A stretch of DNA of 64,000 nucleotides. Origin: Orthonyx spaldingii (taxonomy: Eukaryota > Chordata > Aves > Passeriformes > Orthonychidae). The stretch is taken from the NCBI GenBank assembly GCA_013397795.1, contig VZTJ01000079.1:983914-1047913 (forward strand), written 5' to 3'. The notes beneath the pieces are model-generated. The model did not search any database. It had not been told where the DNA came from and saw only the letters and a program-made list of their open reading frames with translations. The number at the start of each line of letters is the position of its first letter. Within the stretch, counting starts at the first letter, position 1. The translations under genes and the position numbers were made by a program. This document shows positions 25,217-39,202 of this stretch, piece after piece.

Positions 25217-26374
25217 GCTCTGCCCCAGGCCAGCACACGGCATGGCCGGGCCGCGCTCCCAGGCAGGAACCTGCCGGAATCAGCCAAATGGGAGTGCTGA
25301 ATTCCTGGAGCTCCCAGAGCGGTTTCCTTTTGTCAGAGCACACTTGCTGATGGGAGAGAGGCAGACAAGCACCTGCCAGGCTTCCAGCTACTGAGCTCCA
25401 CCAGCGAGATATTATGGACTCTTGCCTGGGATTCTGCAATTAAGGGCCAGCTCAAAGCATGCAAGTCAGGATACCCCTCCCCCTCCCAGCATGACACAAC
25501 TCTAGAAATTTGCTCTTGGGCTAAAACGAACAATATCCTTGTCCAACCAGTGGTGCCAGGATATGAGCCAGAATCCTCATTAGTGAAGTCTCCGTTCCAG
25601 CTCTGACTGAACCTCTGTGTGTGCAACACAACAGCTACTTCTCTTAGGCACGCTGAGGTTCATGCACACTTTAAAGCAAGAGGAAAATAGATACACTACA
25701 GGATCTGCCCTTCTTCGTTGTGCAAACCACTTCATTTTGTTTGGGAATTGCTGCTTAGGATGAGCACACAAAAATCTTCCTACTTTCACCCACTGAAATG
25801 ATGCCAGTAGTATCTGGCCAACCCAAAGCCCTTTGATTTTTTTTATTACAAAAGTAACTCTGACTACTGGCTCCCTACAAATCCCAGTGGCAATAATGCA
25901 TTTTAAATGATGTGGAGCAAGCGACAGAGGGTAAATAAAGCAAGTCACAGAGTGGGTGACAAACCTGAGGACTATTGATAATGTCCCTCTCTGCTCAAGC
26001 CCAGATTCCACCCACTTGACTGAGCTCTTGTTATCTTGTCTTACAGAGCACACCCTGCTGTGCTCCTTTACCATGTTCTCATACAAAGTTGTTCTGTACT
26101 TTCCCCCATTAGTATTAAAATTCTATTTTATTTTAACTCACAAATGGCAGAATAACAGCCTCCCATATTCTTAGGTAGCAAAGAAGCCCAACTTTCTACA
26201 CTTAATAGCAGTAATAGACCATGAAGGTATTTTTATTTACTGCCTCAGTTTCAAAAACTACATTGACAGCAGTGAAGACACAATGCCAGCCCAGGCAGGG
26301 AAAAGCAGATGTCTCACGGTGCACTTCCCAGAGGGAAGCTGAGTTACCCATCATTAGGAGTTTAGGTCTCTTAC

Positions 26375-26437
26375 CATTTCCATTATGAGGTGTCCACAAA
26401 CAAAGCACTTGTCTGCTGTTTGCTGAAAACCTGAATA
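26375..26437 (-). CDS. WTIP: WTIP exon: LIM1-LIM2 linker and first LIM2 ligands
   Basis: A 63-bp exon of 21 whole codons encoding YSGFQQTADKC, FVCGHLIMEM. CFVC is the first CxxC pair of LIM2, and YSGFQQ-ADKC is the family's conserved linker after LIM1. The chosen acceptor is ttttaacag; a second AG seven bases later (26432-26431) would shift the frame unless paired with a shifted upstream donor. The donor is atg|gtaaga. Phase 0 on both sides matches the neighbouring exons. Confidence 0.95.
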
Positions 26438-29400
26438 CTGTTAAAACGACAGAAAAGAAAGGATCATTAGTAGCCACTCCTCTAGCCATAGAAACACCTT
26501 TTAGGTGAAGCCTGTGCTGTTTTCCAGCCTGTGCTGTGTATGACACAGGTTTGAGAGACTCAGAAGCCTGAGCTCAGCTCTTGCAGCATGCTCAGATACC
26601 AGTTTGGCTTTCTGATCCACTGCAATATTTCCACTGAGATTCCCAATGTAACCGTATTATTGTAAGTTTGATTTTTTATTTTTAAAGTCTATTTGGAAAG
26701 TGTGTGCTTGATGTGTGGAAATTAGCTTGAATTGAGTCTTTCGGTGGTTGTTTTACATAGCATAGGACTCATCTCCCAAATCCTGCTCAAATTAGTGACC
26801 TCAGATTTTAAACCTACATTTCACTCAGTGCTATCTGCAAACTAGAGAAATGAAGACAGGCCCAAGAAGGATTTAGCTGCCTTGTGGATACCAAGCTTTC
26901 CAGCCAGGGAAGAATCCAGCAGTGTACCCACAGGACCTGGGCTTGCTGCACAACGTGGGCAGCAGTAAGGTACTTCAGGAAGATGGCCCAGAGCCCAGTT
27001 GCCAGCCCATGCTGCAGTGCCAAGGGCACAGCTGTGGGGAGATGCTTTGCCTGCTTGGCACCAAAGCTCTGTGTTCCCTGCCTGAGCAGTTCTGACCTTA
27101 ACTTTGTGCTTCTGTCCCCAAAGCAGATCCTGTGTCAGATGCCAAGGTCTGCTTTCAGCCCTGTGTTTAGAAGTATAGAAAAACCATCCAGGTTATCAGA
27201 CTGAGCTACCAAGCCACACCCTACAAACAAGAGACATCTCCCTGAGGAACGCCAGCCATGTACATCTGAAACTGGTGTTAGCAGTGGCTGGACTTTGCCC
27301 TGGCCCTCTGCAGCCCCGTCTCAGCTGAGAGCTGAGGGCACGGTCCTGCCAGAGGGAAGGGGTGCCCACCTCTCTGGGGGTGTTGCACACTGATGCTGTT
27401 TTAGCACAGCTCACCTGAAATGTGCTTCAGTTGCACAAGATAAAAGATGAGGAAGGGGAGGATGAATGTAAACCAGACCCCTCTCCCAGATCACAGGTTA
27501 ATTGGCTCAGGCACCTAATGCATCCTCTGAGCCCCAACAGAGCTTGTATCTTGCTCCATTCCCCCCTGGTTTAGTGGGGATTAACTGTCCCCTCACTTCA
27601 AAAGCCTGTGGTTCCCAGCCTGGAGCTGCCATATGTTTTCCTTTTTGTTGGAGTGAGGGGATTACCTGTTATGTTGGATCAATATGTTGTAGAAAAAATT
27701 GTTGTTGCAATGCAGCAAAGTGGTTATGAAGGGAAAGGTCTTGTAGACACTTTGATGGGCCCAGAAGTCAGTAAATTATGGTATAGCAGCTGTCACAGCC
27801 CAAAACTGACTATGCCCTACAAAACACAGCTCATGCAGTCTTAAACTTTGAAACTTCCCTAAAAGAGGTCAGGGTGTTGAGGAACAAACACAGAGGCAGG
27901 CAGTCCTAGGTGCCTATTTCTGCAAGACACTCCTTTTACTTGCTTTTTCCTTCTTTTTACTGATGCAGAAAATAGGTCTCACTGCTAAGGATGTTTCTTG
28001 GCTGCCCTGTGGCTGAGTAACCCTCTGGCTAGACTGCTTCCTAGGGCTGGGAACTCCAGGCTTACTGGAAACAGGTGGGCAGGTCCTAGTGACACCGACA
28101 GCAGAGGATTAACAACAGCACAAACCCAGCTAATTCTAAAATCCTGCTGGAATGAATTTACCAGTACCATCTGGCTGTCATTTGATAAGGAATGCAAAGG
28201 AGCATTCACCCAGCTATTGATTAAGAGGGGACGTTATTCCCCAGGAACAGAACGGCACAGTGGTCAGATTAACAGCGTTTATTGCGAACTAGATTGTCAT
28301 AAATTATACTGTTTGTCAGAAAGAAAGGCTTTGCTGACACAAAATCACTCTTTATATAACTAACCCTATTAAATTAAAACCATGATTTGCTTTTAACAAG
28401 AGAATTGTTACTAGTCAAACACATCCAGAACTGGATTACCCAATTAAGAAGACTTTGCAAAATGGCAGTAAGTCCAACAGCAGTGACAAAATATTTCATG
28501 GGCTCAGGGAGCTGTCCTTTACCACTACACTCTTCTCTCTCCTGATCACAGGGTCAATCCCAGACAGACTGAAGGCCTGGTTCAGTGAGATCAGCATTTT
28601 GGATTCAGGTCTGCTTGTGTTTTACATCTGTTTGGACTGGAAAAGAATAACAGTCTCAGAGCCCAGCAGCACTGTTTTCTACAGGATAGCAGTACTGTGG
28701 ACACTGCTGCTAAAAGGTAAACAATAAATGACTTTCTCACTGTTTCTGGAGCTTACTGTAAACTGTTTCTTTGCACTGTTTGATCTTAATTTGGAGTGTT
28801 CAAACAAGGCTACTGTGCTAAGCTTTGAATTTTAGAAGCAGAGCTTAAAAGTCTTAAAATACTAATTAAAATTGTCAATGTCAGCCTCTGAAGCACTTGA
28901 TTATTAACAACCTTCACAGATCTTGTGTGTGCAATGGGAGAAGAGTTGTCACTTGCTCCAGAGTGCAGACAAGGCAGAACGGCCTCTTTATTGTCTCTCA
29001 GCACACCAAGAGCCTCCTGGGCTGGGCTGAGTGGGAGAAGCACTGGTCCCCCAGAGCTTGTGACCAGGTAACTGCAGGAGAAGAGAAGGCTTCCCTACAC
29101 AGACTTGGAGCCTTTATTATTACTGACAGAATTGGAGGTGTAAAAAGAGCTTTTGAGCACACCAGCCCCCGTTCACAATCTGGAGACGTGAAAAACAGAC
29201 TGAGGTGAAGCAGTGAAGTGACACAGGCTGATGGGCAAGACCCTCATGGAGAAGCCAAATCTCAGCTCTGGTTCCTGTTCCTGTGGTATTCATTGGTACA
29301 ATTTCATTCAGGATCTAAGCAGTGTGGGGCTCAATTCTAGCCTTATTCTGTAAGGGTTCCCTGTGTCCCAGGTTCTTAAAAAAAGTATTTTGTTGGCAGA

Positions 29401-32400
29401 GCAGTAAAGTGGTGTAAATACAGACCAATCTCAGTCTGGGTGGGAACAGTCAGAAGTCTATGGACGCTCCGTATCCACAACCAATGGGAAGCGTAATTTT
29501 GCACTCTCCCTAATATTCACTACAGATACTCCTTAAGCATATATAAAAACACTGAAAGAAGTTGTTATTAAAAGACCAACTCGGAAATTCAAAGCTGAAA
29601 ATGAAGTGTTACCCTTTACTCTCCCTTGTGTGACTCAGGAGTACAATGCTGGATACACCAGGATGCAAAGAACACAAAGTGCAAGTTGAAGAGCTGGCAT
29701 ACTGTTTTTCCTGATTTCTTAGTCTGGTCTCAACTGTTTTCTCCCTTATTTACCTTGTCCTTGTCTTTACCAGGATAATAAAATCTCCTTTTATATTCAG
29801 CTCCCCAATGATACTTATATAAAATAACACTCTGGGAAACTAAATAAACCTTGAGAAATATGTTAATTATGTTAGAATGGAAGAGTAAAGAATTTTTCTT
29901 TTGTTTGCTGTCCAATATACTTTGATAATCAAACAGGCAAAAAAAAAAAAAATCTCTAATGATCCTGTCCAAGAGTCTTTGTTTCAATGTAAGAGGAAAA
30001 CAAGTCCCTTTCTGTCTTGAATATTTAGGCCTGTTAGTATCCCCCTGTGATAATCTTGGGGTTTATAACTCTTCTGTCTAATATGCAATATATCTAAAAG
30101 AAATGAACAATGAATTTTGAGCATATAATGAACAATTATGCACGGAGGATAATCCCACCAAGTACTATGAGAAACAATTTCTTCTGCCTGCTCTCAGTCC
30201 TCTAGCAAATCTTGGTTGTCTACCAGGGTCTTTTAAAGTTTGATGTTCCCATCATGATTTTCAAAAGAAAAACATTGAGAAAATAGTGTGCCTGAAAAAG
30301 GTTTCAGGACCCAAACTTTCTACCTTAGGCAATGTCAGGCCTTTGAAAAGACACGTCACTGCTCCTCCCTCACATGCCTAACCGTGCCCAAGGAGGGGCC
30401 GGTGCTCTTCCCTGCTGTTATGCACTCCACGAAACAAAACCTTCCTCCTGGAAACAGACCCTGGAATCTCATTCAGGCCCATTTGCTGCTTTGATGAGGA
30501 TGTTCAAAACCTGCTGAAGGTTTGTGCAAGCAGAGCGAGTGGGTTACATTTCAGTGGGTGTGGCAGCTGCTGCCCCGGTAATGGTATGAGGCTGTAAAAT
30601 CTCCAATTCACTGCTGCAGCACTGCAAAGTCACCCAACGTGGCTGCTCAGCCTAGGCTTGAGATTCCTACTCTTTTATGCTTTAAGAGCTTTTGAGCAGG
30701 ATGATAAGAAGTTTTTGCCAAAATGCTTCAGGCATTTAATTCTGAAAACTAATTTCTGAATTGGGTGCTATGCTAATAATGTACTCCAACCCCAGGCTGC
30801 CTGTAATCTCTCACAGACTCTCTGCTCCTTGGTTTCCCATTAGCAGAGCATCTGTCTTCTCGCTGCTGTATTGTTTGCTCTCTGCATGGGACCTTTACTA
30901 CATGGGACACAACAATGTAAGAAATTCATGGGATCGCATTAAGAGAGGGAGCAAATATCAAATTTGGTTTCATGAAGATGGGGTTTTGTTGTTGTTTTTC
31001 ACACACATATTTAAATGCAGCGATTAAAATGAACTGGACAAAATGGGACCTTCTCAGGCTCAAAGATAAAGGAACCTCGTGGCAGGTGACAGATTAACTG
31101 AAGGAAAATAGTCCAGAACTTACTCTTCATCCTGCTGAAACCCTTTCATATATCCTCTTGCTTCACTCTGTCTTGCTGTCTGTGAGGAAACACTACACAG
31201 CAGTTTGCCTTCTTGCTTCTGTCTTTCCACTTTGTTATGTTTGAAGGACAAGGACAGGGCAAGGAGGACTCCATGCTCTGCACACAGGTAGCAGGTGGTT
31301 TGGCCATGCACAGAACTCTGCCAAAACCCAGGAATTCAGCTGGTCCCGAACTCTACCTCTGGCAGTCAGGCATTTTATAGCCTCTGAGAAGGCACCAGCC
31401 ATTTACATCCTACAGCACCTACAGAGACCCTGGCTGAGCACTCACCAAGGCTACTTGCTGTGGGATTAATTAAGAGCCACTAATGATTTTCTTACCTAAA
31501 TCTTCCTTGAACAAACTCCTGTGGGAGCTTCACAGCGACAATGATCAAGAAAAAAGGCTGAATCAACAGCTTTAACTCTGCATCATATCACAGAGCCCAA
31601 CATTTATTGACTTGATTCACAGTGCACAGGGCTGTACTCTTGCTGCAGGTTATTTACTGTCACTGCTACCATCTACTGCATACACTGAAAGAAACTGTTT
31701 ACATAAGAAGCTATCTTCCTGGAAAAAAAATTACCTGGATTTTATTCAAAACAGTTGCTGAGAGATTTCAATTCAGAACATAACAGCAGCTAATACCAAC
31801 GTTTATTACTGAAGTGGAAACATGCCACTTCCTCACATAGGTCTTTTTCTAACTCTCCCATAGAAAAAAAAAATTAATGCTGTCTGCTTACAAGTGTTTG
31901 GCAGGAGCTAGACATAATTAGAAAGAGCTCTAGTTCTTTTAAGTGTGCTTCGGTTATTGCAATTTACTTTTCAATGTAATATTAAGAAAAATGGATAGTC
32001 TGACTATTTGGATCACCATCTCAAGAGGAAATAGGGGAGTGATTATCTGGCATGAAACCAACTGGACTTTGTAACACGCTCTTCCAAACATTCCACCAGC
32101 AAAAGTAACATACAGGACAGTTTCAAAAGGCAGTCAGTAGTGATACATCTCAGAGAAAACCTCTTTGCCTTTCCTTGTCTCCTTTGCCATGTCCCAGAGA
32201 GGGATTCCTGCGACTCATTCGACAATCTGCAACCCAGTTCAGGAAATGCTGGGCACCCTTTTAGTGAACACAGACCTTGCACACTGAAATTTCATGGCAT
32301 TCTGTTTATCACCAATATCACCTGGGCCCAGGTACTGCCTGTGTATTGCTCTGTTACAAACCCAGGATGTCTCAGGGCTCCAGCTGGCTCCATCCTGCAG

Positions 32401-35400
32401 CCCCAGTGCTTCGTGCTGCACACGGCGCTCGCAGCCTTCACCCTCAGCTCCTCTCATTCTTTATGGGCCCCAGCTTTAAAACTTCATCCTCTGGGATGAA
32501 TCCCTGGGAGAAAACCCACACGCCCCATGAAGACAATGGCACTTCTGCCACCAGTTTCAATGGAATTGTAACTTCCTGATCCAGGACACAGCACTCTGGA
32601 ATTGTGTTGCAATGAGAGGTGAACCCAAGCTGTCAGCTCGACGCACTCTTCATGCTGTGTCACATCCAAGTCCAAAGTGCAGAGGCAGACTATCCCTATT
32701 TGACTATCCCTATTTGACTATTCCTAGATATTATGAAACTTGAATTTTAAGCCCATCTGTAGGTTTGACCTAATGCTTCAGTTAAGAATACCCCAATTAA
32801 GCATCATTACTGTCAAATTCATTTATAAAATAAAACCAGAACCACTGGCATACTGCAAACTTAGGGAAAACTAAGGAAGGAAAATATTCAAATTTTTTTG
32901 GCAGGGAGGGGCTGGAGCAAGACATACACAAGCAGCAACACGAGTGCACTCCCTCGTGCCCCGATTAGGAACACGCTATAAACTGTTTGTCTTTGTTTTC
33001 AGTGACAGCACCTGGGAGCACAGCAACGCTTGGCATTCATGATGCCTCTGAAACCTGAAGGCACCTCCTGTCCCAAACTAGAGCCATCAGCACCTTGAAA
33101 ACACTCACAGACTTCCTTGTGCTTCTGTACATCAGGAATATGGCAGCAGATCTTTTTCCAAGCTTTGATTTCATCATTCTTTAAACATAGCAATAAACAT
33201 CCGTGTCTGTCTGTTCTCTGGCTGAAGTAAGGCTTCTAATAGCAAGTCTCCTAAATACAACATCCTCCCAGTTATCTACAACTCCATTTGCTCTGTGATT
33301 CCCATTAGATATGAAATGGACACAAGCTGCAACTTCAATCATTCACCTTTTCAACTGAGTCTATTTTTTCTACAAGAGTCTCACTTAGCAGAAATGGACT
33401 CTCTGACTAATGCACAGTCCCAGGGCTCCCTCCCAAGGGGGACTTCCAAACATTTATAGTCGCTGAGATGGAAAATCAAACCTCTGACTCCAGCTGACAC
33501 CAGCTTCCATTACACTAAATAAAAACTATCTTCCAAGGGCTCCAGCAAGTGGGACAGGCCATTTCCCACACTGCCAGGCTTGGAAAACAGCATGTGCACA
33601 AACTGAGAAGAAAAGCCTCATTAGTATTAATATTTACATTGCAGCCATGCCCAGGGGCCCTGGATGGGGTAAGGGTCTTGCTGTGTTTGGTGCTACAGCA
33701 GATGAAGGTGCAAGCCCTGCTCTGACGAGCTGCCCATCACTCAGCTACTCCTCAGTTGATATCCTGTCCCTTCCCCCATGAAAGGCTGAGCATTTCCATT
33801 TCCCACCTGCCTACCAGTCTTGCACGCCCTGATACTTCTGCATCTCTGAAATCATGGTGAGTTTTATGGTTGTGGATGTAAGACAAGACCCTGTATGTCC
33901 TCTGTAGCCAACTTTTGCATTGCAGTGACCAGCGAGGAGGAGTGTCCTGGGTGGGGACCAGCGCTGGTGTGGGGGAGAAAGGGATCCAGAACCCCACCAG
34001 ACTGGATGGAGAGGAGAAGGAAGGCTGAAAAGAGGCTGCAGGGCTGCACGGCAAGGCTGGGGCTGGGGGCTGTGCCCTGCTCCTGCCACAGCCCTCACAG
34101 GGGCTGGGGGACCCCCAAAGGCTCCTGCAGGTTTGCAATGCACAGAGTCTCAATGGCTGCCATGTGCAAAAGGAAGTTTTTAGAGCCTTTCCCTTTGAGG
34201 ATTTATGGGCAGAGCTCCTCCAGTCTTACTCACTGAAATGGATGAACAGCTCTAGATGAAACTTTCAACAACTAATGACAGCAAAGTTAGCCAGAGGCAA
34301 AAACCTAGCATGAAGAAGTTCAGCCTAAATGATTAAATTTGGCAAAGTTTTAAGACAGCAAAAGAGAAAATCTTAAAAGGGGAAGTTTTGGATGACCTTA
34401 GTGCTATGGACTGCAGTCTGTGGTGTCTGTAATGGGTTATTTCCAGAGCATCTGAGTGTCCTCCAGTAGTGCATTAAGCAATGTAACTAACATCTGTCAC
34501 AAGGTTCATTTTCCCTCTCATCTCCTCCCTCGAGGGAAATTCTCTCATTTCTTAACCTCTACTGGACCCCCACTCAATAATGTTCATTACCTCAAGAGAA
34601 AAAGGAAAGGCTATCAAAAAGAGGAAAAAAAGAAAAGAGATAGATAATAGATCTAAGATTCAGGCTGCTTTGGTGACATTTTTAAAGTGTTTTTTGCCAA
34701 GCAAAACAGTATTTGTAAAAAAAAATTCTTTACATGATATTTAAGCATTGAAAAGGAAAGACAAATTAAAATTATTGAGCTATTTTTCCTTCACCCATGA
34801 TTATGCAGCAATTTATCAACAAAATGAAACACGAACATCTGACTGGGATTATTTATTATACAGTAAGGCATTTATTTTTTGTTCACTTCACCAGGAACAG
34901 TGTCTCTGTTATGGCTAGTTAGCCATCTGTGTCCGAAGAGCTTTCAGGAAAGGATTAAACTGTCATTTGTTTTATTTCCTTTCATGAAATAACTCTTCTA
35001 ACTGGGCTGGGGCAAGACTTGGCTATTGCTGGACTTGTTACCTTACGGTGGCATTTAAAGGAGTAACTGGATCTTCCCTAGAGCTAAAGCAAAGCAATGT
35101 AAACTTTGGGGTTTTTTTTGTTCTTTTTGCTCCTCACACATGCAGTGTCCTACTGGAAATGGCACAGATCAGGCGATGTCTGTGCCATGCTTAGGCAGAA
35201 GTAGAATTATCCAAGGATTTATTTCTTTAAATCTGATTCATTCACTACATTTAGCCAATAAGGCCTGGGTTTAAGCACTGAGAGAATGTGCAGCTAATCA
35301 GGGCTGGGAGCAGGAGGCTGACAAAAATAACCCCAGAAGGCAGAGCTATTCCATGTCCTCCAGGCGCAGGGGATTCCCAGCCCCAGCCGTCTATTCCCCG

Positions 35401-38400
35401 CCCCACAGAAGGCAGCACTGTGGCATCCCGCACCCATCTACAACTCCACAAGCAGGGCTAAAAACTTCCAACACTTCTCCTCTGCAAAGAATGAGCAAAA
35501 TAAGCCACCTGGTGCAGAGACTGTGCCCTCAGTAAGAGCAAACATGTGGGAAAACTACTTCCCAGAAGGATGTGGCTCTGGCAGGGGCAGCGCAGGGTGT
35601 CCTGGGGCAGCCTCACAGTGCTCATCAGGAGCACCAGCACAGCTCACTCATGACCTGTGTCCACAAATCAAAAGCACTTTTCCAAGAGAGAGGCAGATTG
35701 GAAAGAGTGATGCCAGCAACTCCTCATGCCACACTTTTACTGACTGATTTTTTGGAAGCACTCGGTAGCCAAAGCCCTCAGGGGCTCGCTGTGCTCCAAG
35801 TGACAACAGCACTCTGTTCAAATGTGACCGGCACAGGAGCTCACAGCCAGAGTGCAAACGGAACAGACTCCTGGAGCAGCTGGCCCTGGCTGAACTTCGA
35901 GGGGGACACTTTAGTCAAGGAGGGCTCTTACAGGAGCCAAACATTTGAAAGGATTGGAAAATAGGTTTTCTCAAGGTCTTGGCTTCAGGGACCATACACG
36001 ACACTGCAGTGAATTCCATGTACCACCTCTGACTGAGAGGAAAAGCTGATCTGTCATGAGTGAGTGGTAGTTAAAGAACCAGGTATCCCATCTGAGCCAT
36101 TGACTGCAGCTCTGGAGACTGCTCCAGCAGGAGCTGGTCTGGCACAGCAAACTGCAGTATAGCAGGAGAAATAAAATACTGACATCTATAGGATGTTAAA
36201 TATTCCTAGCGGCTACAATGGAAAGAAACCCATAAGTAATATCCATTCTTCACTAAAACGTTCTGCATTTGTTCACATCAAGAGCTGTTTCAGCTTTTCT
36301 GCCCATTATTGTTCATGTGCTACCTGTTGCACCCCCAGAATCGCTGGGCCCTGCCTGGACTGGCCTGCAGGACACATCCAGTGTGACTCCAGGGATAGGG
36401 AGAAAGCACCTGCAGCGAATGAATGGGATGAACAGAGGCAGCAATGGGGGTGGGCAGAGCTCTGCAGGAGTGACAGTCCTCCCTGGGAAGGGGCCGGGCT
36501 CTCCTCCAGGGACCAGGGAGGCTGCAGGTGCCAGCGGCCCTGTCCCCCATTAACAGCATGGACCCTTCCCCTGGGGATGCCTCTTGCTGGGAGGCACAGG
36601 AGGGGCTCGCTCAGGCCACTGTGAGCAAGGAAACATCGACCTCTCAGCCTGTGCCTGGGTGTCTGCGAAGGATCAAACCCAGCCAGGCACACACAGCCCC
36701 TCCTCACCTGGGTGTCACCAGTGCCCCAGTGCGACAGCACTGCACCTCCTGCCCACGGTTTCTGAAGCTGCTCTGCGTGCTAATCTCTGCTGTGTTTGAA
36801 ATAACCTGATCACAGGCTGTGGGGCTGCAAATCCACAGAGCTGTGATCCTGCTCCCAAACCTACAGGAGCATCTAATTCTCCTGATCAATTCCCAGATAA
36901 ACAAAAGCCAAGAAGGAGGAAGGACACCCACGGCAGGCAGCATTTTCTTAGCAGCAATACAATTATAATGCAGTTAGAGACTGTATCTGTTTATATTCCC
37001 AAACTGAAATAATCTTTTCCTTATCCCCCTGCCTTAACTTCCCTAACATTCCACTACCATAGTGTCAGCAGGGAATCCTGCTGCACTGTAATGAAGCTGC
37101 ACTAAAGAATTGGAGTCATGGTAGAGACTGAAATTCTCAGTTACACAGAAAAACATTTGGTTTTCTGCTTTGGACTGAAAATGCCTCGTCTTAGAGAGGA
37201 TTGGGGTTTCCAAGTGTTCAGGAGGACAAGGAAGTAGTTAAAATAATTTCCTTTTTAATGGCTACTTTGCAGCCTTTTTCCTTTCAACTTTGAGAAAGCT
37301 TTGAGCTTTCCCTGTTCACAGAACTCTGAAATAGGCAAGGTTTTTTGATTTCATTAACGAAAACAATACAATTCCTAGGATTCTTGCTATGACATTTGCT
37401 CAGGGGAGCTGAGAGAAGATGCAATTACTTCCTGAGGAGCAGCAAGATCACCATAAGCAGTTAATGTCAGAATTTGGTTTCTTTGCTGACTTACACAGTG
37501 TCCCTTGGTCTGCTTCTCCTCCATCCCTCTGTGCTACTGGGAATCTGCTAAAACACACCTGTGGGAAGTTTGGGCTTTTATATCTGTGCCTTAAATGTCC
37601 CAACAGTTCCCTAACTTGCAGAAAGTTTATTCCTATCAGGTCCTTAATCTCGGTTTTCCTGGGAAAATCTCTACAAGTATCTTCCTTCAGAAACCCACTA
37701 CAGAACATGCCTGAGCTAAAGAGTTTTCCCCCTCACCCCACGAAAACTGAATGTTCTCCAAAAGATTAAGATTTTTAGATTTAAAATTCTTGTGTTTAGG
37801 CTGAAATTACAAGCTAATAACAACAATCATGTCATTAAGTCTGGATGAAAGGTTTTGATCATGGGGAAAGTACATTCCAACACAGTTCAAATGAAAAATC
37901 TCAAAGGTTTGAGCCCCTCCCTCTCACACTCCACCTCCTCTCCCCCTCTCTGTGCTTCTGCAGAAACACAGGAAAGAAAGAGCTGAAAGAAGCAAGGAAG
38001 AAAAAATAATTTTCTCTCCAGAATGCAAGCAAAACAGTAACAAATTTCAATTATAGCCAGATACTTATTTTCTGCACAAAACATATTTTGGTTTTTATTC
38101 CAACCGGCTCCGGCTCATAGTAAAGATATAAAACATGAAGGGTAAAGGTGTTAACACATGAAGGCAAACATAGCTTATATTTTAGGAATTTCCATGATTT
38201 TTATGGATTGCATTGATGAGAAATGCATTTGAACTGCCAGTAACAATTTTGTTGTGGGATATAGTTTGAAGAATTCCTTTGCAAAAAGCATGATTATATG
38301 TTCATTAGAAATGGAAAGTTGTTCTGGAAGACCCAAGCTTCTAAATTAATGGTATTTCAATAAATAAGGTGGCATAAATTCAACATACTGATCATCCAAT

Positions 38401-39134
38401 TCATCTTCCTCCAAGCTAAAATACATCATTGCTCTCTAATTGCAACTCCCAGCCATGCCATCCTCTCCATCTTAATTCTAAATGGTCTGCACTTATCGAA
38501 TCATTTGCTGTGCACTGCACAATCCTCACCCTTAATTGCACAAATATTTTATTTTTGGAACAACACAGCTCAGCAACAGGCTTCATTTTCCTTTTCCTGA
38601 CTTAGTCTCTATTACAGTAAAGCTTTTACAAAAGCTCTGTGAGCAGGGAGAGAACCCGAGTTGCCCCTCCATGGCCAACAGTTCCCAGCTAATCAGCCCC
38701 AGAGCCCCGTGAGCAGAGCAGTGATTAAACTGTGCCTCAACAAAGCAACTTTGTGCACAGCCCTGACGTGCTCCCGGCACAAACGTCTCCCTCCTGTTAT
38801 GATTGGTATTCCCCAGATGTTTGACTTCGAGCTCAGGCTTGGCAGGCGAGGCTCTGTGGCTGCAATTCAAGTCCCAAGCTTGAGCAGCTCCAGTGTTTAT
38901 TCTCATAATTTACACTTTGTGATGGCTTATGGACAGTTATGTACTTGATTTTACAGCCGCCACTTCAAACCAAGGGGCTGATCGTGCTCTTGTGGAGTCA
39001 GTGGTGAACGCTTCCCAATTCCACCACTGGCCCGAGGCCCCGCATCATCAAACTGTCTCTCAAAGCAAACAAGCCAATATAAAAGAACAATTTACTTTAG
39101 AAATAATAAAAAAAAAGCCTGAAATCTTACTTAC
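26438..39134 (-). other. WTIP: WTIP intron between LIM1 end and LIM2
   Basis: A 12.7-kb phase-0 intron. I recognise no CR1 or LTR copy and no additional exon. It has short A/T homopolymers (for example about 29939-29952), a 14-bp tandem unit at 32688-32724 and moderately GC-rich patches near 33990-34130 and 36330-36750. Open frames up to about 145 codons have no known motif. Confidence 0.8.
32688..32724. repeat. 14-bp tandem repeat, about 2.5 copies
   Basis: The unit gactatccctattt occurs twice perfectly and then partially (gactattcc). It is a short intronic tandem duplication with no evident function. Confidence 0.85.
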
Positions 39135-39202
39135 TAGGAAGTCTTCTTCACAGTACACCTTGCCATTGACATTGTAGAATGCTTTTCCTCGTAGTCTTCT
39201 CC
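39135..39202 (-). CDS. WTIP: WTIP exon: second half of LIM1
   Basis: A 68-bp exon: two bases completing a split codon, then 22 codons RRLRGKAFYNVNGKVYC followed by EEDFL. The acceptor is gttttaccag and the donor cta|gtaagt. C-x2-D in YCEED provides the last zinc ligands of LIM1. The incoming phase needs a single base from the previous exon (G would give Gly, so CGRRLRGKAFY as in WTIP). That previous exon, with the first LIM1 ligands, is not in the window. A second GT four bases on (gtaagtaag) is a possible alternative donor. Confidence 0.94.

Larger units (their letters stand above)
23598..26374 (-). other. WTIP: WTIP intron within LIM2
   Basis: A 2777-bp phase-0 intron. Its main content is the gapped minisatellite at 24771-25216. 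No further exon or known transposon family is recognisable; the motif tgattctatgaa near 24533-24544 resembles a CR1 terminus but has no supporting body. Confidence 0.85.

Noticed and set aside
24593..25439. Several 115-228 codon open frames over the minisatellite
   Set aside because: They consist of tandem CAGCCCCTG-type units and translated N residues on both strands, a by-product of the repeat.
26430..26431. Acceptor at ...tattcag for the WTIP exon at 26375-26437
   Set aside because: It leaves phase 1 against a phase-0 donor and would need a 7-bp microexon; the acceptor seven bases upstream gives YSGFQQ in frame.
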